Part shown: positions 42,785-52,698 of the stretch, piece after piece
How positions within the stretch are numbered: position 1 is the stretch's first letter
Layout: every line of letters starts with the position of its first letter
Source: Medakamo hakoo
Lineage: Eukaryota; Chlorophyta; Trebouxiophyceae; Coccomyxaceae
DNA length: 64,000 bases
Direction of reading: 5' to 3'
Assembly: GCA_026636295.1 (NCBI GenBank)
Contig: CP089460.1
Span: forward strand, 186,001 to 250,000
Notes under the pieces: model-generated
Told to the model about the DNA's origin: nothing
The model's input: the letters and a program-made list of their open reading frames with translations, nothing else
The model's database searches: none
Program-made: the position numbers and the translations under genes

Positions 42785-43590
42785 TCACTTGGCCCCCGCC
42801 GCCCTCAACCGCCGCCCCTGCTGGAAGGCGCCAAACGCGGGCCCAAACGCGTTGCCGCCCATCATGGCGTTGACGGCGGCCGCGGCCGGGTTGGAACCCG
42901 GGTTCAACGCGTTCAACGCGGCGACGGGGTCGGTGACCGCTCCCGTGTCGCCTGAGCTGCTGGTGGACATGGACACCGTCGACGAGCCGTCGGGCGAGGA
43001 CGCAACGAAGGACGTGCCGCCGCCCGAAGAAAAGGCGGCGCCGCGGCCGGGGAGGAGCGCGCCGACGGCGTTGCCCGGCAGCGGCGACGAGCCGCCGACC
43101 AGGATGACGGGCGCGGAGGCGCGGAGGTTAACGACGGACGGTGGGGCGTACGACCCGCCGGACGCCCCGTCAAACGCGCCAGAGACGAGCACGGACGCAG
43201 GCGGCGCGACGACGACGCCGCTGGTGCCGCCGCCGCCCGCTGGCGCGATGGCGGTGCCGGCGATGATGTCAGTGGTCGGCGCGACAGTGCTTGTCGTGCC
43301 GGCGCCGGCGAACGTGGCGTCGGCCGCGACGGTGGCGCCTGTGTGGGTGGATGGGGGGGGGGGGGGCGGTGAGGTAATGAGTGCCGCGATTCCAGCTGTG
43401 CACCGCCGCGCCCACCCCCAGCTTCTCGCCGGTTGTTTTTCTGACCCCTCTGCCGACCACCCCCTTTGCACCTATTTTCACTCACTTCCCTACACGCCCC
43501 CCACCCACCCCTCTCTCTCTCTCTCTCACCTGCTTGCCAGGCCGCCGCAAACAGCGAGGCGACGACCGCGTTGGTGATGAGGCGCGGCAT
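42785..43590 (-). CDS. Secreted Gly/Ala/Thr/Val-rich protein
   Basis: Exons (minus) are 43590-43530 and 43338-42785, giving 204 residues; the donor GTGAGA follows a (TC)n run and the junction is phase 1. Exon 1 is almost exactly a signal peptide (MPRLITNAVVASLFAAAWQA). The mature chain is low in charge and rich in Gly, Ala, Thr, Val and Ser (ATVAADATFAGAGTTSTVAP; VVNLRASAPVILVGG; DGSSTVSMSTSSSGDTGA). It ends with an Ala/Asn/Phe/Met segment and a basic tail GRRLRAAGAK. No cysteines are seen in the mature part. No family match was recognised; an extracellular-matrix or cell-surface role is inferred only from composition and neighbours. An AT-rich run (43769-43791) lies 180 bp upstream. Confidence 0.6.
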
Positions 43591-44071
43591 GTCTGTCCCC
43601 CCGACTTTTGCTGGGATAGGGGGCGCGAGAGAGACACCAGGGGCCCGGTCGGCCTGTGACTGGGATGGCGCACGCGCTCGGGGGCCGGGGTGGAAGAGGG
43701 GTTGCGCGGAGCCTGGGTGTGAGGCAGGTGGAAAATGAAGAACTGAGGTGTGAACATCGGGCGAGCGCTTATTATTATTATTTTTTTTTCGCGCGTCGGC
43801 GCCTGGGGGAAGGGGGGCCCGCCTGGCCTCCCTCTCTCCAGGGGCCCCTCCCCCCTGCCATCCCAGAGCCCCCCACGACGCACACGGTTCCTCCCTCTCC
43901 AACTCTCTCTCTCCTTCTCGCACGACGCACCTTCCGGGCTGACAAAGGCCACTTTACAAAAAAAACACTATAAAAGCCGGCCGCTGCGTCGCCGCCCCCT
44001 CCTCACACGTCCGTTTCCTTCTCCCATCCACCGGGACTCCCCCCCCCCTTCCCGCCCCTCCTATCAAAACG
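43591..44071. promoter_or_regulatory. Shared upstream region of two secreted-protein genes
   Basis: 481 bp between divergent start codons, unusually AT-rich in places: a TTATTATTATTATT block at 43770-43783 and a TATA box toward the right gene. No gene is seen. Confidence 0.5.
43969..43976 (+). promoter_or_regulatory. TATA box of the silk-like gene
   Basis: TATAAAAG, 96 nt before the ATG at 44072, in a window otherwise poor in TATA elements. Confidence 0.65.
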
Positions 44072-44779
44072 ATGGCCCGCCCTGCCTCCTCCCCCTCCAA
44101 ACGCCGGTCCCTACCGCTTTCCTCCCTTATCGCCGCGGCTTTACTGGCCACCGCGGGCCTAGGCCCCACGCCCGCTTTAGCCGGCGGCGGCAGTTCCGCG
44201 TCGTCTGCCGCGGCCGAAGCAAAACAACAGTCCTGGCAGCCGTGGCAATGGCAAGGCAACGGCGGTTGCGGCCCGTGGAATGGGTGGTGCGGCAATGGCG
44301 GTGGCTGGCGTGGCCCCGGCGGGTGGTGGGGCAACGGCGGCGGCTGGAACAACGGGTGGGCGCAAAGCTGGCAGCCGCCACCGCCGCCCGCGCAAGCGAG
44401 CGCGGGCGCGTCTTCCTCCGGGGCTGGAAGCGGTGGCGGTGGTGCGGCCTCCAGCGCCGCGGCCGCCGCGGCCTCTTCTGCCGCACAAGAAGCGGCCAGT
44501 GCAGCTAGCGCTGCAGCGACGGCTGTCGGGACGGGAAACCAGGCGGCAGCGGCGGCGGCGGCCTCCGCCGCCGCTGGCCGCGCCTCGGCTGCCGCGGCCG
44601 CCGCGGCCTCGGCCGGAGCTGGCAGCGCGGCCGCAGCTGCTTCGGCCGCTGCTGGGTCGGCTACAGCGGCGGCGAGCGCTGCCAGTTCTGGTGATGCCGC
44701 GGCGGCCTCTGCATCGGCGTCCGCGGCGCAGGGGCACGCATCCCAGGCGGCTGCAGCAGCCGCGTCGGCGAGCGGGTGA
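44072..44779 (+). CDS. Secreted silk-like Trp/Gly/Ala-rich protein 1
   Basis: An intron-less gene for 235 residues. A long signal peptide (KRRSLPLSSLIAAALLATAG, ending near PALA/GG) is followed by a short Ser/Ala region. The Trp/Gly block is next: SWQPWQWQGNGG, CGPWNGWCGNGGGW and GGWWGNGGGWNNGWAQSW. Two cysteines sit inside this block. A Pro run (PPPPPAQ) separates it from about 120 residues of almost pure Ala/Ser/Gly with helix-forming alanine stretches. This is the composition of silk-like or structural matrix proteins; no homology to any silk is claimed. It shares the block GGWNNGW with the gene at 54126. The preceding TATA box suggests strong or regulated expression. Confidence 0.75.
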   Translation: MARPASSPSKRRSLPLSSLIAAALLATAGLGPTPALAGGGSSASSAAAEAKQQSWQPWQWQGNGGCGPWNGWCGNGGGWRGPGGWWGNGGGWNNGWAQSWQPPPPPAQASAGASSSGAGSGGGGAASSAAAAAASSAAQEAASAASAAATAVGTGNQAAAAAAASAAAGRASAAAAAAASAGAGSAAAAASAAAGSATAAASAASSGDAAAASASASAAQGHASQAAAAAASASG

Positions 44780-45303
44780 ACACGGACAGAAACTTTTAAG
44801 AGAGCATCCCTGCGTTTTTTTTTTTTTGCGTTTTCCTGTCGCCCGCCCTGAGGTGTGCATGCCCTGCATTCTAGAGTGACATTGCGTGTTTGTGTGTGTA
44901 AGATCGAGACGACCCCATTTTTTTGCGTTGTTGCATGGTGTTTTTTTTTTCTTGGAGCGTGAGACAAGGCAAAAGGCGGCAGACTGTCGCTCCCTCACTT
45001 GCCAAAACCCGGCAGAACCTGGCGCGCTGGCGGAGCGCCCTCATTTTTCTTCACCCTACCCTCCCGCGCGCCGCAGACCATGGTGCGTGCCCGGTGGCAG
45101 CCCCGAAAGTGAAGGGACAGGAGAGAGTCAGCGGTGTCCCCGCCCGTGGCGGGCCCATTCGCCGCGCTATGGTGGGCGGCAGCGCATGCCGACTCTTGCC
45201 GCCCGCGCTCACGCCGCCGCGCCCACCCAACGCACCGTCCACCCTCGTCGTTGACGTCTGTCACACGCGGTCTCATGACGCGAGGGCCAAAAAGCTCACA
45301 AAA
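44780..45303. other. Intergenic region between two secreted-protein genes
   Basis: 524 bp on the plus-strand side of the silk-like gene. It has T-runs at 44815-44826 and 44941-44950. No convincing gene, RNA or TATA box was found. Confidence 0.5.
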
Positions 45304-46825
45304 ATGCATCCATCGACACAAACACAGGCTGCTCTGCGCGCCGCGCTCGTCGCGCTCTGCGCGCTCGCAGCGACCGCTCGGGCCGACAACCCGTTCAAAG
45401 GCCTGCCGCCCCTCGAAAAGAAGCCCGGCGTCCGCCTCCTCAACGCGTCCCAGGTGGACGCGCTCGTGACGAAACCCGTGCCCGTACCGGTGCCGCGCAA
45501 CCAGACGGCCGTCGAGAAAAAAGCGGCCCTGTTTCGGGAGGTAAGTGTTGCGCTTCCTTCCGCTCAACCCTTGGCTCCCCTCTCTCTCTCTCGCTCCCTC
45601 TCTCTCTTCGCCCTCACGCCCACACCCACGCCCAACAGCTCGTCCACCTACCTGACGGCGGCCGACCCAAACCTTACTTTGCCTTGAACGATGAGGAAGC
45701 CATCCTGGTCAACACGCTGTGCGACCAAGTGCGTTTTTCGAGACGGAGTTCTTTGTCTTCTTTCAACCAGGCGCACCCACCCACACGCTCTCACGCCCCC
45801 TGTTCCCCTCGCCCTTGCCCCAACAGGTCCTCCCCGTCAACATCTCCCGGTCCGACCTGTCCCCCGCCGGCCGGGCGTACGTCAAGCAAATGCAGCGGCT
45901 GAACGGCGACGGCTACAACAAGACCGTCGGCACGTCGCTGTCTCTCCAGTCGAAATGCATCATCAATTCGACGACGGGGCACGTGGACTGCGCCTTCGAC
46001 TTGGGCACGTTCCCACCGCAGTTTTTCGGGTTGTGGAGTGCGGCGCACCCGAAAGCCAATGTCACGGTGACGGGGTGCAGGTGAGGGCGGATGGAGGGAG
46101 TGGGGGAGGGCGGTGGGGTCGGCGCGAGGGCGCCCAAGGCAGGCAGGGTTGGAGAGGCCTGGCCTGGCCGCGCACACGAATGCCCGCCGCGCTCGCTTTG
46201 AAAGAGACGCATGCATGGCGGTGAGAGAGTGGGTGGAGGGTGAGACGCCGCCGGACGGCCGGACGGCCTCCCCTCCACACACTGCATTCTGTCCATCTCA
46301 ACCCTGCTCTCACCCGTCCCGCCCCCTCCACCACACACATGCGGCACACACCACTACAGCGTCACCTTTGACGGCTCCACCTTCACCTCGCCCGACTGCT
46401 TCCAGGGCAGCGCACCCAAAAAAGCCAAGTTTTCCCTGACGTCGGCCTGGCCCGAAACCGCCGTCCGCGACATCCACGCCGACATCCATTTCATCGACAA
46501 CGGCCTCCGCCCACCCCTCCCCGTCACTTTGCGCTACACGCACTGCCAGGCCGCGTACAACGACTACTATCCGACCGACTGGATTGGGTTCACGCCCAAA
46601 AACCAGGAGCTGGTGAATGATTACCGCATCCTCGGGCTGTTGCCGCGGCTGGGCGAGTTTGGTGAGACGGGGACGATCCATGAGCACGGCCGCGAGACGC
46701 CCGCGCTGAAAGCCTTGTTCCTGCACTTGACCAGCAGTCTGCAGGCGAAGCGCAATGCGACGCTGGCGGCGAAAGGGGAGGAAGGGTATAGCGGGAGGAG
46801 GCTCTTGAGGGCGCCTCTGAAGTGA
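45304..46825 (+). CDS. Secreted, sequon-rich orphan protein
   Basis: Exons are 45304-45540, 45639-45728, 45827-46080 and 46360-46825, giving 348 residues; donors are GTAAGT, GTGCGT and GTGAGG and all phases agree. A signal peptide (TQAALRAALVALCALAATAR, cleaved before ADNPF) starts it. Unlike its neighbours the chain has normal complexity: YFALNDEEAILVNTLCDQ, LGTFPPQFFGLWSAAHP, ADIHFIDNGLRPPLPVTLRY and THCQAAYNDYYPTDWIGFTP. Seven N-glycosylation sequons are seen (NASQ, NQTA, NISR, NKTV, NSTT, NVTV, NATL), and several cysteines could form disulfides. It ends in GRRLLRAPLK. I recognise no family; an extracellular lectin-like or adhesive role is possible but unsupported. Confidence 0.6.
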
Positions 46826-47106
46826 GAGAGAGGGGGTGGGGGGTGGGATGGGAGAGGGGGGGGTTGGCCGCTTGTTTCGCACTGTAAAACACAGAATTCT
46901 CATTTTTTTCACGGATGGCGCGTACCCGAGCCAGCGCGCACGGGTGGTGTCGTGCGCGCTGGTCGGGCCGGCGCGTGGGAAAGAAAGAATTACAGGTTGG
47001 AAGAATGGTGCCGCGCCCTCCCCGTCCCGTCGCTTCAACCCGCCCACCCACTCCCCGCCAGAAAAGAAAACGCACTCGCCCTACAGGAAAAGCAACTTCG
47101 CGTCTT

Positions 47107-48700
47107 TTAGCCTTTGAAAAACTCGCGGCCGTCCAGGCCCTTTGGCACGATCCCCTGCTCCTTCGTCCCCCACCACGTCATCTCAAAGAATTCGCGGGAC
47201 CACTCCTCGAAAAACCAGTCCTGGGATTGTGCGCACTGCTGGACGCACGGGAGCGTCAGCGGCGAGTCCGCCAGGGCTTTGTCCGACGCGAAGAACCCTC
47301 GCCCGGCCAGCACGTCCCGGTAGTACCCGTTGTTGAACGCCGGGTCACCCAGGCGGGACTGCGGGATGGCCTGGCCGGAGATGCCCATGGTGTGGCCTCC
47401 AGACAGGATGCACAGCGTGCGCGGCGTGAAGCCAAACGCCGCCCAGTCGGATAGCAACCCCTGAATCCCCAAATCTTTGCCCACGTCGCCGTGCGTGCCG
47501 ATGCCCAGGGCGACGTCGCCTTGCGTGGCGTCGATGCGGCCGTAGCCCACGTTCACCAACGGGCCGTCGTTGGCGGCGACCGCGCACGCGGCCGCGATCG
47601 CGATGCAGTCGGCGAGCGAAAACAGGTTTGGGTACTTGAGGTCCAGGATTTGTTTGCCGGACCAGATGAAGGCAAAGGCCTGGTTCAAGCCGGCGTTGTA
47701 AGGGGCGTCGTACTCGAAGCGGATGGAGGCGTTGCAGCCGCCGCTGTGTTTGTTTTTTTTGGTTGTGAGAGGGGATGGACGGATGGTGTGAGAGTGGTGG
47801 TGGGGTGAGACCGACCAGAGAAAAAAACGACTCGCCGCCCGTAAAAAAAACAAAAGATGAGGAACTCACATGGCGTGCGTGGAGTTGGCGTACCGGTTGT
47901 AGGTGCCACAGTCGTGGAAGCTGTGCGTGCGTTGGTGGAGATGGACAAGCGTGAGTCGGGAAGCCCGCCAACCCACGCGCTCGTCTCCTGACGGAAAAAA
48001 AAATACAAAACGCACGATTGCCGGAGCGTCAGGCCGTCCGTGATTCTGGTCCGCAGCACGCTAAACACTTTGTACGCCGTCGCCAGTTTTTCATCCATGA
48101 ACGCCAGTCTGATCTTGTTGGCTAAGTCAGTCTTGGCAGCGGAGACGGTGCCGTCAAATCCCTCTTTCAAAATCTCATCCAGGACGGCAAAGAAAAATTT
48201 CGGGTCTTTTTTGTCGTCGGACGGCCCTTTGCCCATGACGCCGCTGAGCATGCGGCGCGCGCCACCGCCCGTTCCCGACGCCGCGGCTTCTTCGTCAGCC
48301 GCGATGGCGGCGCTCAAGCGGGCCGTCGTCCGGTCGATGAGTTCGGCCGCGCCCGCAAACCGCGGCGCGTGGTCGGCCAGCGGCGACGCGGTGTGGCCGG
48401 GGACGTAAAAGGGCGAGCCGGCCAGTGGGGAGGGGGAGGCGGCGGTGGCCAAGGATGCTGGGCTGGCGGCGTACGGGTCTGCCAGCAGGGCGCGGCCGTG
48501 GCCTACAAGAGAGAGAGTGGACGAACGGAAATGAGAGTGGGCGAGTTCATGGGGGGCCGCGCGGCTGCTCCCGTCCCCCGCCCATTCACCAACGCACCAA
48601 ACGGGCAGGCCGCGCCCACGCCCCGCAGGGCGCAGGCGCCCACGCTGACCAGGGCCAGGGCGGTGACGGCGGCTCCCGCGCGGCGAGGGCGGCGGGGCAT
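47107..48700 (-). CDS. Secreted heme peroxidase 1 (class I-like fold)
   Basis: Exons (minus) are 48700-48598, 48502-48016, 47920-47870 and 47743-47107, giving 425 residues. The signal peptide (GAAVTALALVSVGACALRGV) ends before ACPFG, and the first intron is phase 1 right after it. A 150-residue N-terminal region with ARRMLSGVMG precedes the peroxidase fold. The distal Arg and His are in LRQSFHDCG (His about 199), then GGCNASIRFEYD. The substrate/heme block is ADCIAIAAACAVA and the proximal His about 331 is in LSGGHTMG. The late motif FNNGYYRDVLAG and ending MTWWG complete it. These are plant-peroxidase-superfamily motifs in the ascorbate/cytochrome-c-peroxidase arrangement, but here with a secretion signal. 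Such enzymes could cross-link aromatic residues of wall proteins; that is inference. Confidence 0.8.
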
Positions 48701-49418
48701 GGTTGTTGTTTGCCTGTAAGAATGGACGGAGGGGCGAGGAGAGGTGGGTGAGTGAATGGATGGACGAGGGGGCGCGTCGCCGTCGCACCGTCCGAGAATG
48801 CGGCAGTGTGCGGCCGTTGGGAGAGGCTTTCACAGCAACCCACGCATGCGTTTGGGCGTGACATGACATCTCAACGGCGACTAGGGGTGCGATCTCAGGT
48901 TTGAAAGGCTTCGACCCTTCGAAGCGGGCTGTTGGCGCTGCACGGGCCCATCGCCTGCGAGGCGAGGCGCGGCGGGCGCACCTGACGCGTGGTGCGCCGA
49001 GACAAGGGAACGCCGAACTCACCACTCCTTGCACGTGTGCGCGATTTATTGAGCGCTCTTGAGCAGTGCCACAGATGTACGTGTTATGTGTAGAGAAGGG
49101 CGCACGGTGTGTCGTGGAGCGGCCCTTTCTCCCTCGTTTTTGTCTTGCTTGTGTGAAGAGCGGCATGCGAACTCCTCACTCTGCAAAATCGAAATAAAGC
49201 GCAGCCGTGGGCACGCCAGCCGTGGCCGCCTTTTGCCTTCGTGGAAGCAGCTTACACGAGCAGCTGTCTGCGCGCGTCTTCTGTTCGCCACCGCCGAAGC
49301 GCAGGGCGCGCGACTGGGTTTCGCTTTTCTCTTGTCTGACGCGCGGCGGGCGCAATCTAGCCGCGGCACGTCGCCGCCGTTTCTTGCACCGCACACACCC
49401 CGCGTGCCCGCAGCCAAA
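48701..49418. promoter_or_regulatory. Upstream region between divergent peroxidase genes
   Basis: 718 bp without a convincing gene. It holds a 7-bp-stem hairpin (48908-48925, GCTTCGA/TCGAAGC) and AATAAA-like sequences near 49190. It is not a tRNA: no cloverleaf or T-loop fits. Confidence 0.45.
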
Positions 49419-50690
49419 ATGCCCTTCCGCCGCTCGTCGCTCCAAGCCCTGTCTTTCTTAGCCTTGGCCTGGACGGGCGGCTGCGGCGCCTGCCCGTTTT
49501 TAGCGGCGAAAAACGGAAACGCCGACACGCCGCCGCTGGCCTCGTCCGCCACGACCACCACCACCGCGCGCCGCCACCTCCTCGCCTCGGCCTACCCGTC
49601 CCCGTCCGAAGCCTTCACCGGCTTTTTACCGGGGACGCTGGGCGCGTCCATGGCCGCCATCGCCAAGACCCTGGCACCCCAGACGTCCAAACCTTTGGCC
49701 GAGCGGTACCTGCACGCCGTGGCGGGCTGGAAAAACGTCACAGCAGCCGACGGCGACGACGACACGCCCCCCCAAATCTCCCGCCTGGAAGCCGCGATTT
49801 TAGCGGTGGAGGAGTCGCTCAAAGCCGGAAAGGGTACAGCAGCCCACGACGCGTGGGACGGGTCCCTGCCGGACGCCAAGCTGGCCTTTGCGGAAGAACT
49901 CTTCACGCTGTTGATGTACCCCATCCCGCCCTCGCTCTTCGTGCGGCTGGCCTTCCACGACTGCGGCTCCTGGAACAAGGGGGCCGCGGCCATCGACAAC
50001 GGCGGTGCTGGCGGCGCGGGCCCCAAACAGGGCGGCTGCAACGGGTCCGTCCGCTTTGAGTTGGGCCGCCCCTCCAACTACGGCCTGGGCCTTACCTGGC
50101 CCGTCATAAATTTCGGGTGGAAGGTTTTGGAACACAAGTTTCCGGGCACCTTTTCGCGCGCCGACGCGGTTGCCATCGCGGGTGCGGGTGCCGTCCGCGC
50201 CAGCTTTGGGCCTGTAATTCACGTGGGCTACGGCCGGGTCGACGCGTACGGGCCCGACCCCGACTCCGGGCCCGCCGCCAACCCACAGGCGGGCAAAGAC
50301 TACTCTCCCGCCGACCTCCAGGCATCCTGGCTGGGCGCCTGGGGCCTGTCGCCGTCCTCCCTGTGCGCCCTGCTAGGCGCCCACACGTTCGGCATCTCGT
50401 CCGTCTCAGTCCCGCTGGGCGCGTTCGCGCCGACGGGCCCCATCCTCTTCACCAACACTTACTACCGGCGGGTCGTCGACGGCACGGCCCACTTCCCGCT
50501 GGACAACTCCCTGGGCCTCCTACCCGCGACGGCGGCCTGTGTGAGGGAGTACGCTGCTGACCAGGACGCGTTCTTTGGTGGGTTTGCGCGGGAGTACCGG
50601 GCGATGAGCTGGTGGGGGACGGGCGAGGGGTTGGTCGTGCGCGGGATCGTGGGCGGCGCGCCGGACGACGTCTGGAGGGAGCCTGTGTGA
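49419..50690 (+). CDS. Secreted heme peroxidase 2 (class I-like fold)
   Basis: Intron-less, 423 residues. The signal peptide (SLQALSFLALAWTGGCG) is followed by ACPF, as in the other two peroxidases, and by ARRHLLASAYP. The distal site is VRLAFHDCGSW with His about 180, followed by KQGGCNGSVRFELG. RADAVAIAGAGAV and VGYGRVDA follow. The proximal His is about 322 in LLGAHTFGIS, then FTNTYYRRVVDG and DAFFGGFAREYRAMSWWG. Arg and His of the distal pocket and the proximal His are intact, so it should be active. It ends with a short tail (VRGIVGGAPDDVWREPV). In-frame codons upstream to 49059 exist but contain no signal-like start; the ATG at 49419 gives the signal peptide. Confidence 0.82.
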   Translation: MPFRRSSLQALSFLALAWTGGCGACPFLAAKNGNADTPPLASSATTTTTARRHLLASAYPSPSEAFTGFLPGTLGASMAAIAKTLAPQTSKPLAERYLHAVAGWKNVTAADGDDDTPPQISRLEAAILAVEESLKAGKGTAAHDAWDGSLPDAKLAFAEELFTLLMYPIPPSLFVRLAFHDCGSWNKGAAAIDNGGAGGAGPKQGGCNGSVRFELGRPSNYGLGLTWPVINFGWKVLEHKFPGTFSRADAVAIAGAGAVRASFGPVIHVGYGRVDAYGPDPDSGPAANPQAGKDYSPADLQASWLGAWGLSPSSLCALLGAHTFGISSVSVPLGAFAPTGPILFTNTYYRRVVDGTAHFPLDNSLGLLPATAACVREYAADQDAFFGGFAREYRAMSWWGTGEGLVVRGIVGGAPDDVWREPV

Positions 50691-51315
50691 CGGCGGGAGG
50701 GTGGATGGGTGGGGTGGGGGGCTGGCATTGTTCTTTTTTTAGGTAGTGGACAGAGGTCGGGTATTCTTTGTTGCCAGGATAAAAAAACACCATTCTTTGT
50801 TCTTCATTGCGAAAGAGGGCGGAGCGGAGTAGGCGGGAGAGGATGGGATGGAGAGAGGCGTTGCGCGAACCGCGGCGCAGACGCGCGTTCCTAGTTCGAG
50901 GACTCCGAGAAAAACTCTGTGGCACGGGCACGCAGTCCACCGCACTCTTTCTTTCTCTCACGGCTACACTGTGCTTAAAACTACAACAAAGAGGCGAAAG
51001 GTCCGTGCGTGTGTGGGCGAGTGCGTCTGGGGGGAGGGGGCGCGCGACGACCACAATTCGCGCCGCCTGTCTCAAGTTTTGCTAGATGCGTTTGCAGCGC
51101 ACCGCGCCGCCCTGGCTGGGCGGTGCCGCGACGCCTGCCTCCTGTCCTAGAAGCTCAAGAGAGTGCGAACGTGAACCAAGGCGACAAGCCCCGCACACGG
51201 GTCTCGGAAGGCCGTGCACGGCGCTCGTTTCGGCGCCACGCTCGGCCCCGTTGGCCGTCGACCAGCGCGACTCACCCACCACCATCCGCCTTCCTTTCGT
51301 CCACCAGCAGACTTC
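50691..51315. other. Intergenic region between peroxidases 2 and 3
   Basis: 625 bp between two plus-strand genes. It has a T-run (50732-50740) and an A-run (50781-50787). No gene, RNA or TATA box was recognised. Confidence 0.5.
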
Positions 51316-52698
51316 ATGCGTCCCGCGGCGGCCACCGCCCTGCTGCTCGCCGCCTTGGCCGGTCCCGCCTCGGCGGCGTGTCCATTCAGCCGCAGCAGCG
51401 CCAGCAGCGCGGGCGGCTGCCCGTTTGGCGGGCCGTCCACCTCCGCCTCCACCCCCACCTCCCTCGACCCAGCCCGCGCCTCGCTCGCCCTCGCCGCCGC
51501 CGACTACCTGGCGGCGTCGTCGCCCGGCGACGTCACGCTCCCGCCTATTGTGAGGCAGCTGATGGCGGCGAGGGCAAAGGCGGAGAGTGAAGCGCCGGCG
51601 CCTGCCACCACCTCCACACCGGCCGCCTCCCACCGCCGGTCGCTGCGCCAGGTCCCGCCCGACTGGCGCCCGGCCGTCGGCGACTACGTCCCCCACACCG
51701 CGCTGGGCGCGGCCAAAGCGGCCCTGGAAACCGTGCTGCCCCAAACCCAAAAGGCGAAGTGGGACCGGTACTTGAGCGCGTGGAAGGCGGGCAACCACAG
51801 CCTGGGCGCGGTAGAGCCCGGGTCGGGCTGGGCTGTGCGCTCGGACGCGCGCCGCGTGCCGGCCATCAAAGCCGAGCGCGAAGCCGACGCCGTGAATAAA
51901 ACGTCTGCCATTGACGAGAGGCTGAACAAGGCGGAGCAAGTGTACGCGTCGCTGATCATCCCCAACATCTACGGCCTGCTGACGCGGCTGGCCTTCCACG
52001 ACTGCGGCCCGTACAACCCCGGGCTGGAGGCGGTCACGGCCAACGCGAGTGCGTCCCCGCCCGGCCGCACGGGCGGCTGCAACGGGTCTGTGCGCTACGA
52101 ATTTCAGCAGTCCAACAACCTGGACCTGTTCCTGGCGTGGCCGTGGGTGGACGCCGGCAAGAAAGCGCTGGACAAGCTGTACCCGGGCGTATTTTCGTAC
52201 GCGGACTGCATTGCCATCGCGGCGTCCGTGGCGGTGGCGAAGGCGACGGGTCCTGTCATGCACGTGGGGTATGGCCGCCCCGACGCCAACGGCCCGGACC
52301 CGCGCACAGGCGTCACGCACAACCCGGCGGCGGACCGGGAGCTGGCCGGGCGGGCGGGCGTGGAGGCCATGCTGTCCTCGTGGGCCGCGTACGGCCATTC
52401 GGCTGAAACGCTGACGACGCTGCTGGGCGCTCACACGTTTGGCGTGTCCTCGCAGCACGCGCCCATCGGGCTGCTCACGCCGCAGTCCATCATTTTCTCC
52501 AGTCGCTACTACGAGCGGGTGCGGGACGGCGCCGGCTACTTCCCCTCAGACGACGCCCTGCGTTACTCGCCGGTCACCTCAGCCCTCGTCGACGCGTACG
52601 CGGGAGATGAAGCCCTGTTCTTTGAGGCGTTCAGGAGGGAGTTTACGGCCATGACGTGGTGGGGCGTGGCGGCGGACCGGCAAGGGGTGGTGGGTTGA
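51316..52698 (+). CDS. Secreted heme peroxidase 3 (class I-like fold)
   Basis: Intron-less, 460 residues. The signal peptide is short and clear (MRPAAATALLLAALAGPASA) and is followed by ACPFSRSS and a second CPFGG. The motif HRRSLRQVPPDWRP marks the end of a Ser/Thr/Ala region. The distal site is LTRLAFHDCGPYNPG (His about 228), then RTGGCNGSVRYEF. ADCIAIAASVAVA, VGYGRPDANGPDP and the proximal His about 373 in LLGAHTFGVS follow. FSSRYYERVRDGAGYFPSDD and EALFFEAFRREFTAMTWWG close the fold. The middle region (residues 115-210) has sequons NHS and NKT. It is closest to peroxidase 1 in ADCIAIAA and MTWWG, and to peroxidase 2 in lacking introns. Confidence 0.83.
   Translation: MRPAAATALLLAALAGPASAACPFSRSSASSAGGCPFGGPSTSASTPTSLDPARASLALAAADYLAASSPGDVTLPPIVRQLMAARAKAESEAPAPATTSTPAASHRRSLRQVPPDWRPAVGDYVPHTALGAAKAALETVLPQTQKAKWDRYLSAWKAGNHSLGAVEPGSGWAVRSDARRVPAIKAEREADAVNKTSAIDERLNKAEQVYASLIIPNIYGLLTRLAFHDCGPYNPGLEAVTANASASPPGRTGGCNGSVRYEFQQSNNLDLFLAWPWVDAGKKALDKLYPGVFSYADCIAIAASVAVAKATGPVMHVGYGRPDANGPDPRTGVTHNPAADRELAGRAGVEAMLSSWAAYGHSAETLTTLLGAHTFGVSSQHAPIGLLTPQSIIFSSRYYERVRDGAGYFPSDDALRYSPVTSALVDAYAGDEALFFEAFRREFTAMTWWGVAADRQGVVG

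Noticed and set aside
45304-46825. The secreted orphan as a fourth peroxidase
   Set aside because: It lacks FHDCG, the GAHT proximal site and WWG; only the secretion signal and RRLL tail are shared.
48895-48970. Possible tRNA or small RNA because of TTCGAAGC and GGTTTGAAAGGC
   Set aside because: No acceptor stem, anticodon arm or proper T-arm can be folded; only a short hairpin is present.
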